The notes beneath the pieces are model-generated. The model ran no database searches, had not been told where the DNA came from, and worked only from the letters and a program-made list of their open reading frames with translations. From NCBI GenBank assembly GCA_964537035.1, contig CAZIAK010000056.1, positions 1 to 27,140 on the forward strand: a DNA stretch of 27,140 nt. The letters run 5' to 3'. A program made the position numbers and the translations under genes. Shown piece after piece: positions 15,779 through 23,165 of this stretch. The first letter of the stretch is position 1. Each line of letters begins with the position of its first letter. The DNA comes from CAZIAK01 sp964537035. GTDB taxonomy: Bacteria; Planctomycetota; B15-G4.

Positions 15779-15967
15779 CGGGGCACATGGGGCCGACGGG
15801 AGAACAGTGCAGGCGCTGCGATGATGGCGGGGGGCGGACGGGTTGTCCAGTGTGTTGGACGGGTGGCGGATCCAAGGAAGAGAGCCCTGGGCACCTGTTG
15901 TTCTTAGACCTGATCGAGGACCTCCCCCGGGGCTACGACGAGCTGCGCCGCCACGCCGGGGGCGAAC
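15779..15967. other. Spacer between SNF2 operon and broken AbiE module
   Basis: Contains the promoter region of the SNF2-SWIM operon on the minus strand. One plus-strand frame (LFLDLIEDLPRGYDELRRHA, from about 15899) reads like real protein but has no start, no family I recognise and no continuation, so I treat it as a possible gene fragment only. Confidence 0.3.
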
Positions 15968-16316
15968 TCACTGTCGATCTGCTAGCCGGCGCTCAATCGC
16001 TTCCAGCTTCTCCATGATCTCCCCGAATGTCGGAGCCTCCCCGAACATCATCTCCTGCATCTTGGCGTAGTCCACCCCCAGCTCAGCGCGTCGGGTCTCG
16101 GGAGGCAGCAGGCAGAGAGATTCAGGACGAGCTGTTTCATGGCGCGCCCAGGCCTGCGCGAAGAACACAGCCTTGCTCCAGCGAGAAGACATGGCGAAGC
16201 GCCCAGCAGACCCAGAAGTCCTTCTCGATGATCTCCGGTCTCAGACCTCGCCCTGCCGAGCTGGCGCCAAAGAGGTCAGCTCTGTCGGAGGCAGCCAGTT
16301 GCGCGACTTCATCCAT
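15968..16316 (-). pseudogene. AbiEii-type toxin with internal deletion
   Basis: The 5' part (16316 to 16137) encodes MDEVAQLAASDRADLFGASS..GLRPEIIEKDFWVCWALRHVF, the standard N-terminus of AbiEii toxins, then runs into TGA. The 3' part, in a different frame (about 16120 to 15968), encodes LLPPETRRAELGVDYAKMQE and MMFGEAPTFGEIMEKLEAIE, the standard C-terminus. The middle, including the catalytic GGTS/LxxR...D-x-D core of roughly 150-200 aa, is missing. The original start overlaps the antitoxin stop by 8 bp. The toxin is therefore dead while the antitoxin is kept. Confidence 0.82.
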
Positions 16317-16932
16317 TCAGCAGACCCTCTGCGTTGCCGCGAATGCGTCGCGCAGCATCAGCAATCCAATCTGCCGCGTAACGTGCGTCGCGCACCAACT
16401 GCTGGCATTGCGACGGTGTCAGGTGTTTCCGAATCGACTGGATGACTGATTCAGTGATCCCATCCTTGCCGAGGTAGTCCAGGGCCAGGAACACCTCGGC
16501 ACTCACTGGGCGAACCGGGAGCAGCCTCTTCGGCGACGCGTGCTTGAGTCGGATCGTTGTCTTGCCAACACGCACGTCACGACTTCGCCCGTCGCTCAGA
16601 TACGTCGGCTTGGCGGGCACTTGCTTTGACAGGCCTAGCCTGTTTGCAGCAACGGAACCCGACGGTGTCACGCGGCTCCCAGTTTGCCGTCCGATCGCTT
16701 GCGCCAAGTCATCGATGCGCGGGGGCATGTCGATCCCAAGCTGAGCATTGGTTCGCGGGTAGTGGTAGAGCCCCCGTCCCACACGTCGAATGAAGCCACG
16801 GTGAACGAGTCGGCGAAGCGCCTGGTCAACCGCGTCTCGAGCGCCAATATCCAAGAAGTCCTTCGGTGTGAACACCGCGCCACGCCCCGAGGACGAGATG
16901 CGGCTTCGAAGTCGGCGCTGAACAGCCTGCAT
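16309..16932 (-). CDS. AbiEi/DUF6088-type antitoxin of a broken module
   Basis: 207 aa, intact. The N-terminal winged helix is at about 15-60 (GAVFTPKDFLDIGARDAVDQALRRLVHRGFIRRVGRGLYHYP). The family block DMPPRIDDLAQAIGRQTGSRVTPSGSVAANRLGLSKQVPAKPTYLSDGRSRDVRVGKTTIRLKH follows, as in DUF6088 proteins that pair with AbiEii toxins. It has the best translation signal in the island: AGGAGG about 9 nt before the ATG. The promoter upstream is flanked by nested inverted repeats (16952-17038), so autoregulation is likely. Its toxin partner is deleted (15968-16316). It may persist as an anti-toxin against related modules, or simply because loss is neutral. Confidence 0.85.
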   Translation of the reverse strand: MQAVQRRLRSRISSSGRGAVFTPKDFLDIGARDAVDQALRRLVHRGFIRRVGRGLYHYPRTNAQLGIDMPPRIDDLAQAIGRQTGSRVTPSGSVAANRLGLSKQVPAKPTYLSDGRSRDVRVGKTTIRLKHASPKRLLPVRPVSAEVFLALDYLGKDGITESVIQSIRKHLTPSQCQQLVRDARYAADWIADAARRIRGNAEGLLNG

Positions 16933-16951
16933 TGGATTGACCCTCCTAGAA

Positions 16952-17038
16952 CGTCAGAAAACCATAGCGTGTTTCCTGACACTCGGCAATCAATGTGGAC
17001 AGCTTGAGTGTCAGGCAAATACCGCCGTTTTTCTGACG
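16952..17038 (-). promoter_or_regulatory. Promoter with nested inverted-repeat operators for the DUF6088/AbiEi gene
   Basis: The outer arms CGTCAGAAAA (16952-16961) and TTTTCTGACG (17029-17038) are perfect complements. The inner arms CCTGACACTC (16975-16984) and GAGTGTCAGG (17006-17015) are too. All four carry a CTGAC/GTCAG core. On the minus strand -35 TTGCCG (16989-16984) and -10 TATGGT (16966-16961) are separated by 17 bp, and both overlap repeat arms. This is a plausible double operator for the antitoxin. Confidence 0.7.
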
Positions 17039-17328
17039 GATACGTTCGCCCTTATTAGCGGATCGGCACTCGATTGGTCCTTAGGGCGAGGAAACTCGCC
17101 AATCCATCGCACACAGCCTGACTCGCCGACAGAACCGACAGTTCCAATCGACCTCAGGGCGAGCACGGTTCCCAGAACAAGGTCCTGGAGCGCCTCCAAA
17201 GCTGCTAGGGCTGAGCGAAGGGCTCCTTGATGAGACCGTAAATCGAAGCACCGAACTCCTCGCAACCACCTGATATGACTGAAGATCCGCTAATTGACGG
17301 GCATTTGATGGAGTCGTCCACCGAACCC
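17039..17328. other. Intergenic stretch between two AbiE modules
   Basis: No recognisable gene. The base composition looks somewhat richer in A and T than the surroundings. It separates two divergently oriented AbiE-type operons and probably represents a junction of separately acquired pieces. Confidence 0.4.
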
Positions 17329-17380
17329 GTTCATATCGATACTTAGTATCACTTCGGCGATACTATCCGTCGACATGAAC
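17329..17380 (+). promoter_or_regulatory. Palindromic promoter/operator of the compact AbiE operon, probably leaderless
   Basis: The arm 17329-17350 (starting GTTCATATCGA) and the arm 17359-17380 (ending CGACATGAAC) match as inverted repeats in 17 of 22 positions around an 8-nt loop. The second arm contains the ATG of the antitoxin gene. TACTAT, a good -10 box, lies 8 nt before that ATG and no ribosome site is present, so the mRNA is probably leaderless. The same 52-bp layout is seen at 9588-9639. Confidence 0.7.
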
Positions 17381-17974
17381 CTCGCCATGGACGATCGCTC
17401 CCTCAGGAACCTCACGCCCGCCCAGCGGGGGGTCTTCTCGACCTCCGACCTGCGGGCGGCGCTCAAGGAGTCGCGGCCCGCGGCTCTGTCCCGGCGCCTC
17501 TCCGCCCTCATCGAGTTGGGCACCCTGCGTCGCTTCGTCCGGGGCTGGTACGTGGCGGAGACCTTCGACCTGGCCACGCTTAGCCAGCGCCTCGCACCCC
17601 GGTCTTATGTCAGCTTCGGCACCTCGCTGGCCCGGGACCTGCTCGTGGGCACCGCGCCCGAGCGCCTGGTCACGGCGGCGAAGGTCGGATCTGCGCGCAC
17701 CTACGCCGCCCTGGGCTTCGAGATCGTGCACGTGAGCCTGGCGCCCCACCTCGACTTCGGTCACCGGCGTATCGACGGCGTGGCCTGGGCCGACCCGGAG
17801 AAGGCCGTCCTCGACGTGCTCTACTTCCACCTCCGCGGCCGCCGCTACGTCTTCGACATCTACTCCGACATCGCCTTCGACAAGCTCGAACGCAAGCGGC
17901 TGACCACGTACTTGAAGCGCTACCGCAATCCACGCTTCGTCGCCTTTGCCAAGGGACTGCTGGAGCTGCCATGA
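17375..17974 (+). CDS. AbiEi-type antitoxin of the compact module
   Basis: 199 aa. The N-terminal winged helix is at about 15-65 (RGVFSTSDLRAALKESRPAALSRRLSALIELGTLRRFVRGWYV). The AbiEi core follows (RSYVSFGTSLARDLLVGTAPERLVTAAKVGSARTYAALGFEIVHVSLAPHLDFG; DGVAWADPEKAVLDVLYFHLRGRRYVFDIYSDI). The ATG lies inside a palindrome and only 8 nt after a -10-like TACTAT, so the start fits a leaderless transcript. The stop overlaps the toxin start as ATGA, giving coupled translation. Expected role: repressor of the operon and antidote to the following nucleotidyltransferase. Confidence 0.87.
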   Translation: MNLAMDDRSLRNLTPAQRGVFSTSDLRAALKESRPAALSRRLSALIELGTLRRFVRGWYVAETFDLATLSQRLAPRSYVSFGTSLARDLLVGTAPERLVTAAKVGSARTYAALGFEIVHVSLAPHLDFGHRRIDGVAWADPEKAVLDVLYFHLRGRRYVFDIYSDIAFDKLERKRLTTYLKRYRNPRFVAFAKGLLELP

Positions 17975-18726
17975 CCGCCCCACTCCCACGGCCCGCGACG
18001 AACGAGTCGCTGTTGCTGTGGATCATGCATCGCTTCGCGGAAGCCTTCGAGGAACACGCCGTGCTCAAGGGCGGCATGGCCCTGCGCCTCGTGGACAGCC
18101 CGCGGGGCACGACGGACATCGACTACCTCTTCGTCCCCTTCCGCTCCAAGAGGGATGTGCCGCACGACATCGAGCGGGTCCTTCGCGAGATCGACGGCGC
18201 AGACGTTTCGGTCAGCCAACACTCGACGATACTGCGGGCCGACGTGCGCATCGACGACGCCGCGGCCCAGGTCAAAGTCGAGATCAGCGTGGCGACGGCG
18301 TGCGAGTCGGCGGCCATGGCGACGGGCGGCTTCGCCACCTCCCTCGGCCAGCCCTCACAGGTCGTGCGCGTGATGGAGTGGAGCACCGCCCTGGCCCACA
18401 AGCTCGCCGCCTGGAACGAACGCCGCCTCCTGCGTGACCTCTATGACTGCTACTTCCTCTCTGCGCGCGTCGGGGCCGAGCCCGACATGGAGATCCTCCT
18501 GGACCGTTTGGACAACGTGCGCTCCCGGAGACCGGAGTTGAAGTCGCGAAGCAGCATGAGCCGCCAAGAACTAGCGTCGGCCCTGCGTGACGCGGCGGCT
18601 GCCATTGATGAGCGGGCCATCGCCCTGGAGCTGGGGCCTCTTCTTCCTGAGACGGAGATGGCCGGGCTGGAGGTGCGGCTGCGGGCGGCGATCTTGCGGC
18701 TGGCGGACGGTCTTCACGAAGCCTGA
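17971..18726 (+). CDS. AbiEii-type nucleotidyltransferase toxin, compact form
   Basis: 251 aa. The catalytic motif HAVLKGGMALRLV is at 29-41 and TTDIDYLFVPF at 47-57, giving the acidic pair D49/D51 of the nucleotidyltransferase fold. The third strand ADVRIDDAAAQVKVEIS and the helical tail with HKLAAWNERRLLRDLYDCYFL (K/R and D of the family) are present, so the enzyme looks intact. It is shorter than the toxin at 7215 and lacks the WYL and zinc parts. It overlaps the antitoxin gene by 4 bp. It probably acts in phage defence by abortive infection or in element maintenance; the RNA or protein target cannot be told from sequence. Confidence 0.87.
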   Translation: MTAPLPRPATNESLLLWIMHRFAEAFEEHAVLKGGMALRLVDSPRGTTDIDYLFVPFRSKRDVPHDIERVLREIDGADVSVSQHSTILRADVRIDDAAAQVKVEISVATACESAAMATGGFATSLGQPSQVVRVMEWSTALAHKLAAWNERRLLRDLYDCYFLSARVGAEPDMEILLDRLDNVRSRRPELKSRSSMSRQELASALRDAAAAIDERAIALELGPLLPETEMAGLEVRLRAAILRLADGLHEA

Positions 18727-19137
18727 GACGTCGTAGTGATCAGGAAACTACTTCCGTTTTCACAGCGTGACAGTCATCACTGCCTCGAGCCACGGTGATC
18801 ATGTACCTCGCTGAGCCAACACCATCGTAGAGCGACCCCGGTTTTCCCTGTAGTATCCAGTCAGCGCTGGAAATGCTCGTGCCTCCCAGCACTCAGGGTC
18901 CACAGGCCCCGTGCCACACCAGGGCACAACGCACTCACCACCAGGAGGTCGCCGCGGAAGCCACACCTTCCGCAAAGTCATCACGAGGAGTCGAGGGAAC
19001 TGGCCCTGTGACACTCCGGCAACCCGAAGGCGGCGACGCTTGTCGGGTGCCAACGCCAGCCCTGGGAACGGTTCCCTGGGAACGATGACGGGCGCGCACA
19101 CCGCGATCCCGTCGAGCTCATTTGACGGGAGGACGTC
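18727..19137. other. Non-coding stretch with operator-like palindrome before the zinc-finger gene
   Basis: No gene seen. At 19064-19076 GGGAAC-G-GTTCCC forms a perfect short palindrome, and the half-site GGGAAC is repeated at 19078-19083, about 55 bp ahead of the gene at 19138. This could be an operator. Just after the AbiEii stop, GTAGT and ACTAC around 18735-18754 form a very weak hairpin. Confidence 0.4.
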
Positions 19138-19878
19138 ATGTCCGAATCCAACGATGTGCGGCCGGCGAGCGGGCCGGTCAACGCGTACGAGCAGTTTTTG
19201 CGGCAGGAGCTGGACGAGGGGAGGCTCGTGATAAGCACCTTCAAATCCCCCTCGGTTAGGGCCTCTGGGAAACCACTGCCGGAACACGCCATCTCTCTCC
19301 TCACCATCCGCTGGTGGGTCGAGATGTTCGATGGTCACGCCGCCTATCACCTGCTCAGACCAGCCCGCGACACCGTTGAGCTGTGGGAGGCCTCGGCTTT
19401 CTACGCTCCTAAATCATCAGGGTCTCCAGCACCGCCCGCTGTGGGCAAAGTCGTGGCCCGCCTTCAATCGAACAATCCGGACGACTTGCTCATCGCCAAG
19501 CGGCTGATCTACGCCGTCTGGGCCGCAAGAATCCCCTACCAAGTCCCCGGCGAGCTCAACGCCGAAGGTGCGCTGGGGCAGAGCGACTGGGAGGAGATCG
19601 ACGAGCATCTGCTGAGAGAGCGTGGCCGCGTCGACTGGCGCAACGCGGCCGACCCCCACGACCTGCTGAAGACTTCCGATGAGCTGGGCCTCTTCCCACA
19701 ATGCAGCGGAGAGAAAGCTCGACGTTGCCGGGCCAACTGCCCCATGGGCCGAGGGCACTTCATCTTCATCGACCCAGCCCGGGGGCTCTGGTGCTGCGGC
19801 TACTGCAAGATCAACGGCAACTCCGACGACTTGCGTGCAGCCGTGAGCGCGGCGCGACAGGCGAGGCGGCCCTCATGA
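19138..19878 (+). CDS. Protein with a CHC2-like zinc finger, function unknown
   Basis: 246 aa, soluble. Residues 1-180 show no family I recognise. The C-terminus (about 187-230) has C197, C201, H207, C219/C220 and C223 in the order CxxxCPMGRGHFIFID..LWCCGYCKINGN, resembling the CHC2 zinc domain of DnaG-type and phage/plasmid primases. No TOPRIM or primase catalytic domain follows. A strong GGGAGG ribosome site lies 8 nt before the ATG. The stop overlaps the next small gene as ATGA. It may be a remnant or accessory part of a mobile-element replication module. Only the zinc-site part of this assignment rests on visible motifs. Confidence 0.6.
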   Translation: MSESNDVRPASGPVNAYEQFLRQELDEGRLVISTFKSPSVRASGKPLPEHAISLLTIRWWVEMFDGHAAYHLLRPARDTVELWEASAFYAPKSSGSPAPPAVGKVVARLQSNNPDDLLIAKRLIYAVWAARIPYQVPGELNAEGALGQSDWEEIDEHLLRERGRVDWRNAADPHDLLKTSDELGLFPQCSGEKARRCRANCPMGRGHFIFIDPARGLWCCGYCKINGNSDDLRAAVSAARQARRPS

Positions 19879-20021
19879 CGAAGCCAGAAGCCAAACCTGC
19901 CGCCTTCGTTGAGGCTTGTGCCAACATCCTTGGTACAGAACCGGACCACTCCCGCTTCAGGCCCCACACCAAACCCAATGCCAAGAGACCGTCACCTGGA
20001 ACTCCTATCCCAAGGGGATGA
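19875..20021 (+). CDS. Small protein coupled to the zinc-finger gene
   Basis: 48 aa, starting MTKPEAKPAAFVEACANILG and ending KRPSPGTPIPRG. The ATG overlaps the upstream stop as ATGA, the usual sign of translational coupling, and the frame shows no stop until 20021. It is basic and Pro-rich with no recognised domain. It is either a real small partner protein or the start of a truncated gene: the third copy of the 34-bp island motif follows 80 bp later, so the original gene may have been cut there. Confidence 0.45.
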   Translation: MTKPEAKPAAFVEACANILGTEPDHSRFRPHTKPNAKRPSPGTPIPRG

Positions 20022-20101
20022 TCGGGCAACTGACACGACAGGAGCACCGCACTCGCTTTGGCGTCGAGCCCGAGTGGCTTGCCCGGTGTCATCTGCACCC
20101 C

Positions 20102-20135
20102 ACACCGGCACATCATCGGTTAGAAGGGTATCCGG
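20102..20135. repeat. 34-bp island motif, copy 3
   Basis: Identical to copy 1 at 4549 in 33 of 34 positions. Unlike copies 1 and 2, no tRNA-derived sequence lies in front of it and the similarity stops abruptly on both sides. It marks the right limit of the accessory genes seen in this window. Confidence 0.7.
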
Positions 20136-20225
20136 CACGGGGGCCGCCAGACCCGACACGAGCGCCGCTCGGTGGACGACGACGATTGGGTAGGGGGCAT
20201 TGGACGGCCTATCCGCCTAGCCTTC

Positions 20226-20555
20226 TCATCCCATCTCTCCGCACTCGATCTCTGCCAGAAAGTCCGTGGCCCATGACCCAAGACAGGTGTGAGCTGGAGC
20301 GTGAGTCTCCGCCTCGAAGGACGAGGGCTGAGCGCGATTCCAGAGGACACCCCCAGCATCGACCCAGACTGCGAGGCCGGGTACCGAGAAGTCGGCCCTC
20401 TCCTGGGTCACGGCCTGGATCGTGTTGCCCGAGAATTGCTTGAACGTCAGGACGAATGCTGGGTTCTCCTCGGCTGATGAGTCGCGTCGCCTCATGGGCA
20501 TCACGTCTGCGGAAACCCAAGGCCTGACCAAACTGAGTCTGATCGCTGCGGGCAC
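20226..20555 (-). CDS. Doubtful hypothetical protein
   Basis: This 109-aa frame on the minus strand has a fairly protein-like middle (NPAFVLTFKQFSGNTIQAVT, ERADFSVPGLAVWVDAGGVL) with balanced composition, unlike the Arg/Pro-rich shadow frames around it. There is no signal peptide, recognised domain or clear ribosome site. It could be a true small gene, a fragment of a larger one, or chance. Confidence 0.25.
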   Translation of the reverse strand: MPAAIRLSLVRPWVSADVMPMRRRDSSAEENPAFVLTFKQFSGNTIQAVTQERADFSVPGLAVWVDAGGVLWNRAQPSSFEAETHAPAHTCLGSWATDFLAEIECGEMG

Positions 20556-20585
20556 GGTGCCGTGGTTCGTCCGCGCCCAACGCAG

Positions 20586-20641
20586 GGGCTACGGGCACGG
20601 GCTACGGGCACGGGCTACGGGCACGGGCTACGGGCGCGGGA
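20586..20641. repeat. 13-bp tandem repeat
   Basis: A unit of 13 bp (GGGCTACGGGCAC) is repeated about four times, with CTAC at 20589, 20602, 20615 and 20628. A looser stretch rich in GGGCGCGGGATG follows to about 20665. It lies in a long intergenic region. No coding frame uses it sensibly. Confidence 0.85.
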
Positions 20642-20936
20642 TGGGGGCGCGGGATGGGCGCGGCGTGGCGTCAAGGCCTTCTGCTCACCTTGAGCCGGGT
20701 GGGAGTGATGGCAGCCTACGGGCAGACTCGGTACTGGCTCACATGGGCCATGCTGCCCCAGAATTGATGGGGGGGGGACAAGCTGTGGGCGGCACACGGT
20801 CACACCGGCAGTGTGCGAATCCACAGATCGCCTGACGTCTCTCGCGGACAAGGTCCCAGCATCCCCGACGAATCGAGAATTCTGATAGACTCGGCGAGCA
20901 AGAACGCTTTGGGGAGCTGGACTCAGAGGAGACGGC
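20642..20936. other. Upstream region of the FG-GAP gene
   Basis: No gene seen. It contains a run of nine G at 20770-20778 and should hold the promoter of the FG-GAP gene. A TATA-like element (GATAGACT, near 20885) is a weak candidate -10. Confidence 0.3.
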
Positions 20937-22574
20937 ATGGACCAACCACGAGAGGGGCGGGTGATGGGGCGGGCAACTCGCAAGTTGCTACTCCGGCTCA
21001 TCACCGGGGCGTGTCTGCTGCTTCTGTGCGACCAGCTCGGCGCCCAGGTCGTGCTCGACAAGTACGTCTCGTCCGAGGCGGGTGACTCCTTGCGGTCGGT
21101 GGCGAACGCTGGCGATGTGGACGGCGACGGGACGCCCGACATCATCGTCGGTCAGACAGGCGCTGGCGTAGGCGGCCGAGCCCTCGTGCTCAGTGGCGCC
21201 ACAGGCGAGGTGCTGCACACTCTTGAGGGCGGCATTCCCGGAGGCGGTTTCGGCTGGTCGGTCGGCGGTGCGGGAGATATGAACGGCGACGGCCTCGCCG
21301 ACCTCATCGTGGGGGCACCGGGTGGAGCGGGCTACGCCCGAGCCTACTCGGGAGCCGACGGCAGCCAGCTCTACCACTGGACCTTGCTGTCGGTCACGGA
21401 CTTCGGCAAGTGCGTCACGGGCGTGGGCGACTGGAACCTCGACGGCTTCGACGATGTGGTCGTGACGGCTGCCACCGCTGTGCAGCCAGGCGTGGCCATC
21501 GTCTTCTCTGGCAAGACAGGTACCGTGCTGGCCAACCTCGGACCACCAGCGGCCTCCCCCCCCATCAGGGGTTTCGGCATCTCCTGTGACTGCTCGGCTG
21601 ACATTGACAATGACGGCAGGCCAGATCTCATTCTGGGTTCGTACTCGTCCAACTTCGCACGCGTCGTGAAGGGCGGCACACCGACTCCGCTGCTCGACAT
21701 CACGAGCGGCATCTCCGGCAGCTACTTCGGCGTCAGCGTCGCAGGGTTAGGCGACCTCGACGGCGACGGCCACGACGACGTGGCTGTAGGAGACCCCTAC
21801 GCGTTCAGCCCCAATGCAGCGGGCTACGCGGCCTTCTTTTCAGGTGTGGACGGTAGCCCGATCTTCGTGCTGGTGGGCGAGGGCAACAGCGAGAGGTTTG
21901 GGGCCGACATGGCCTCAGTGGGTGACGTCGACCTGGACGGTACACCCGACATAGCCGTCTCCGCGTATTACGCCACCAATCCACCCGGCGGCACCAACGG
22001 TCCTGGAACCGTGCGCGTGTTCTCCGGAGCGGACGGCTCGCTGCTGTGCTCTGTCGGCGGCGTGGCCGCTGGGGACGCTTTCGGTTTCGCCCTCGATCCA
22101 GGTGGCGACATGGACGGTGACGGCCGCCCCGAGCTGCTTGTGGCGGCGTCTTCAGAGGACGCGCCTGGCAAGGCCTCCGTAGGCGCCGCGTACGTCATCT
22201 CAATCACAGAGGAGCGCTGGACCGACCTCGGTCAGGCCACGGCCGCTGCAGGCACCACACCCGAACTGCAGGGCAGCGGCCTGGCCCTACCCAGCGATCC
22301 CCTCACACTGCAGCTTTCCGAGGCGACGCCGTCAGTCCCGGGCTTACTCTTCGTCGGCCTGGCCTACGTGGGCTGGCCCTTCTTCACGGGCGAACTGGTA
22401 CCACGTCCAGACGTCACCATCGGCCTGGCTACCGATGCCACGGGTACCTGGACTCTCCTGGCTGCCTGGCCTCCGGGCATCCCTTCGGGTGTGCCCATCT
22501 ACATCCAGGCTTGGGTCGGCACGCCGCTCCAGAGCCCCGCCGCGAGCAATGCCCTCGCCCTGCTCACTCCGTGA
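20937..22574 (+). CDS. Secreted FG-GAP (integrin alpha-like) repeat protein
   Basis: 545 aa. A signal peptide covers about residues 10-36 (RKLLLRLITGACLLLLCDQLGAQ). Seven FG-GAP/VCBS-type repeats follow, each with a calcium-binding DxDGDGxxD loop (GDVDGDGTPD, GDMNGDGLAD, GDWNLDGFDD, ADIDNDGRPD, GDLDGDGHDD, GDVDLDGTPD, GDMDGDGRPE) and an FG or YFG turn, probably forming a seven-bladed beta-propeller outside the cell. The last 120 residues (LQGSGLALPSDPLTLQLSEA to PSGVPIYIQAWVGTPLQSPA) form a separate domain that I have seen attached to many planctomycete secreted proteins. AGAGGAG about 7 nt before the ATG supports this start. Role unknown; adhesion or surface binding is likely. Confidence 0.85.
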   Translation: MDQPREGRVMGRATRKLLLRLITGACLLLLCDQLGAQVVLDKYVSSEAGDSLRSVANAGDVDGDGTPDIIVGQTGAGVGGRALVLSGATGEVLHTLEGGIPGGGFGWSVGGAGDMNGDGLADLIVGAPGGAGYARAYSGADGSQLYHWTLLSVTDFGKCVTGVGDWNLDGFDDVVVTAATAVQPGVAIVFSGKTGTVLANLGPPAASPPIRGFGISCDCSADIDNDGRPDLILGSYSSNFARVVKGGTPTPLLDITSGISGSYFGVSVAGLGDLDGDGHDDVAVGDPYAFSPNAAGYAAFFSGVDGSPIFVLVGEGNSERFGADMASVGDVDLDGTPDIAVSAYYATNPPGGTNGPGTVRVFSGADGSLLCSVGGVAAGDAFGFALDPGGDMDGDGRPELLVAASSEDAPGKASVGAAYVISITEERWTDLGQATAAAGTTPELQGSGLALPSDPLTLQLSEATPSVPGLLFVGLAYVGWPFFTGELVPRPDVTIGLATDATGTWTLLAAWPPGIPSGVPIYIQAWVGTPLQSPAASNALALLTP

Positions 22575-22595
22575 CGTCACTAGCGGACCGCCTGC

Positions 22596-23165
22596 CTACG
22601 TCTCTTCAGCAGGCCGCACCACCGCTGCGATGACCAAGCCCGCAAGCGCCGAGGCGAGCACCGTGTCGTAGAACGCGCCCTCGATCATGAAGTCGGCCGG
22701 GAAGCGGTACCAGTTCCACAAGGCCACGGGCATGGCCAGGAACGAGATCAGGCCCATGGTGATGCACAGTCCCCAGCGGCCTGCAAAGCCGCAACGAGAT
22801 CGGCAACACACGAAGGCCATCAGCGCGCAGATGAGCACGCCCACCCCGAACTCGGTGCCCATCTTCTTGGGGCCCATGAGGTCTTCACCGGTGGGCTGGT
22901 AGATGACCATGCCGGTGGGTCCCGCGAGGTAGCTTTCGGTGAAGGCCACGGCTTCGGCGCTCTCGGGATCGTTGAGCACTTCGGGCTCAACCCACGGGAA
23001 CATGTAGGTGCCTTCGGGCTGTCCCTCGAGGCTGGCGATGACGGCGTCGCTGTTCGGCAGCCCGCTGAACGCCTCTTGACCCAGGCCCAGGATGACGTGG
23101 GAAGCGAAGCCCCACACGAAGCTCACGATGCCGCCAAGAACAGCGGCCAGCAGAATGCGTGTCAC
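22596..23165 (-). CDS. Predicted inner-membrane protein of unknown function
   Basis: 189 aa with about four hydrophobic segments: 2-25 (TRILLAAVLGGIVSFVWGFA), about 110-130, about 138-160 and 165-185. An extracytoplasmic loop between the first two contains MFPWVEPEVLNDPESAEAVA and GPTGMVIYQP. Proteins of this plan (VWGFxSHxxLGLG, then NWYRFPADF near the end) occur in several phyla as uncharacterised membrane proteins. I start it at the GTG at 23165 because GGGAG lies 7 nt ahead and the first helix begins there; the longer frame upstream is not protein-like. It is convergent with the FG-GAP gene, 21 bp away. Confidence 0.65.
   Translation of the reverse strand: MTRILLAAVLGGIVSFVWGFASHVILGLGQEAFSGLPNSDAVIASLEGQPEGTYMFPWVEPEVLNDPESAEAVAFTESYLAGPTGMVIYQPTGEDLMGPKKMGTEFGVGVLICALMAFVCCRSRCGFAGRWGLCITMGLISFLAMPVALWNWYRFPADFMIEGAFYDTVLASALAGLVIAAVVRPAEET

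Noticed and set aside
14351..15907. 518-codon plus-strand frame opposite the SNF2 gene
   Set aside because: The minus-strand SNF2 motifs are unmistakable, and the opposite frame shows only Gln/Arg/Ala-rich shadow sequence.
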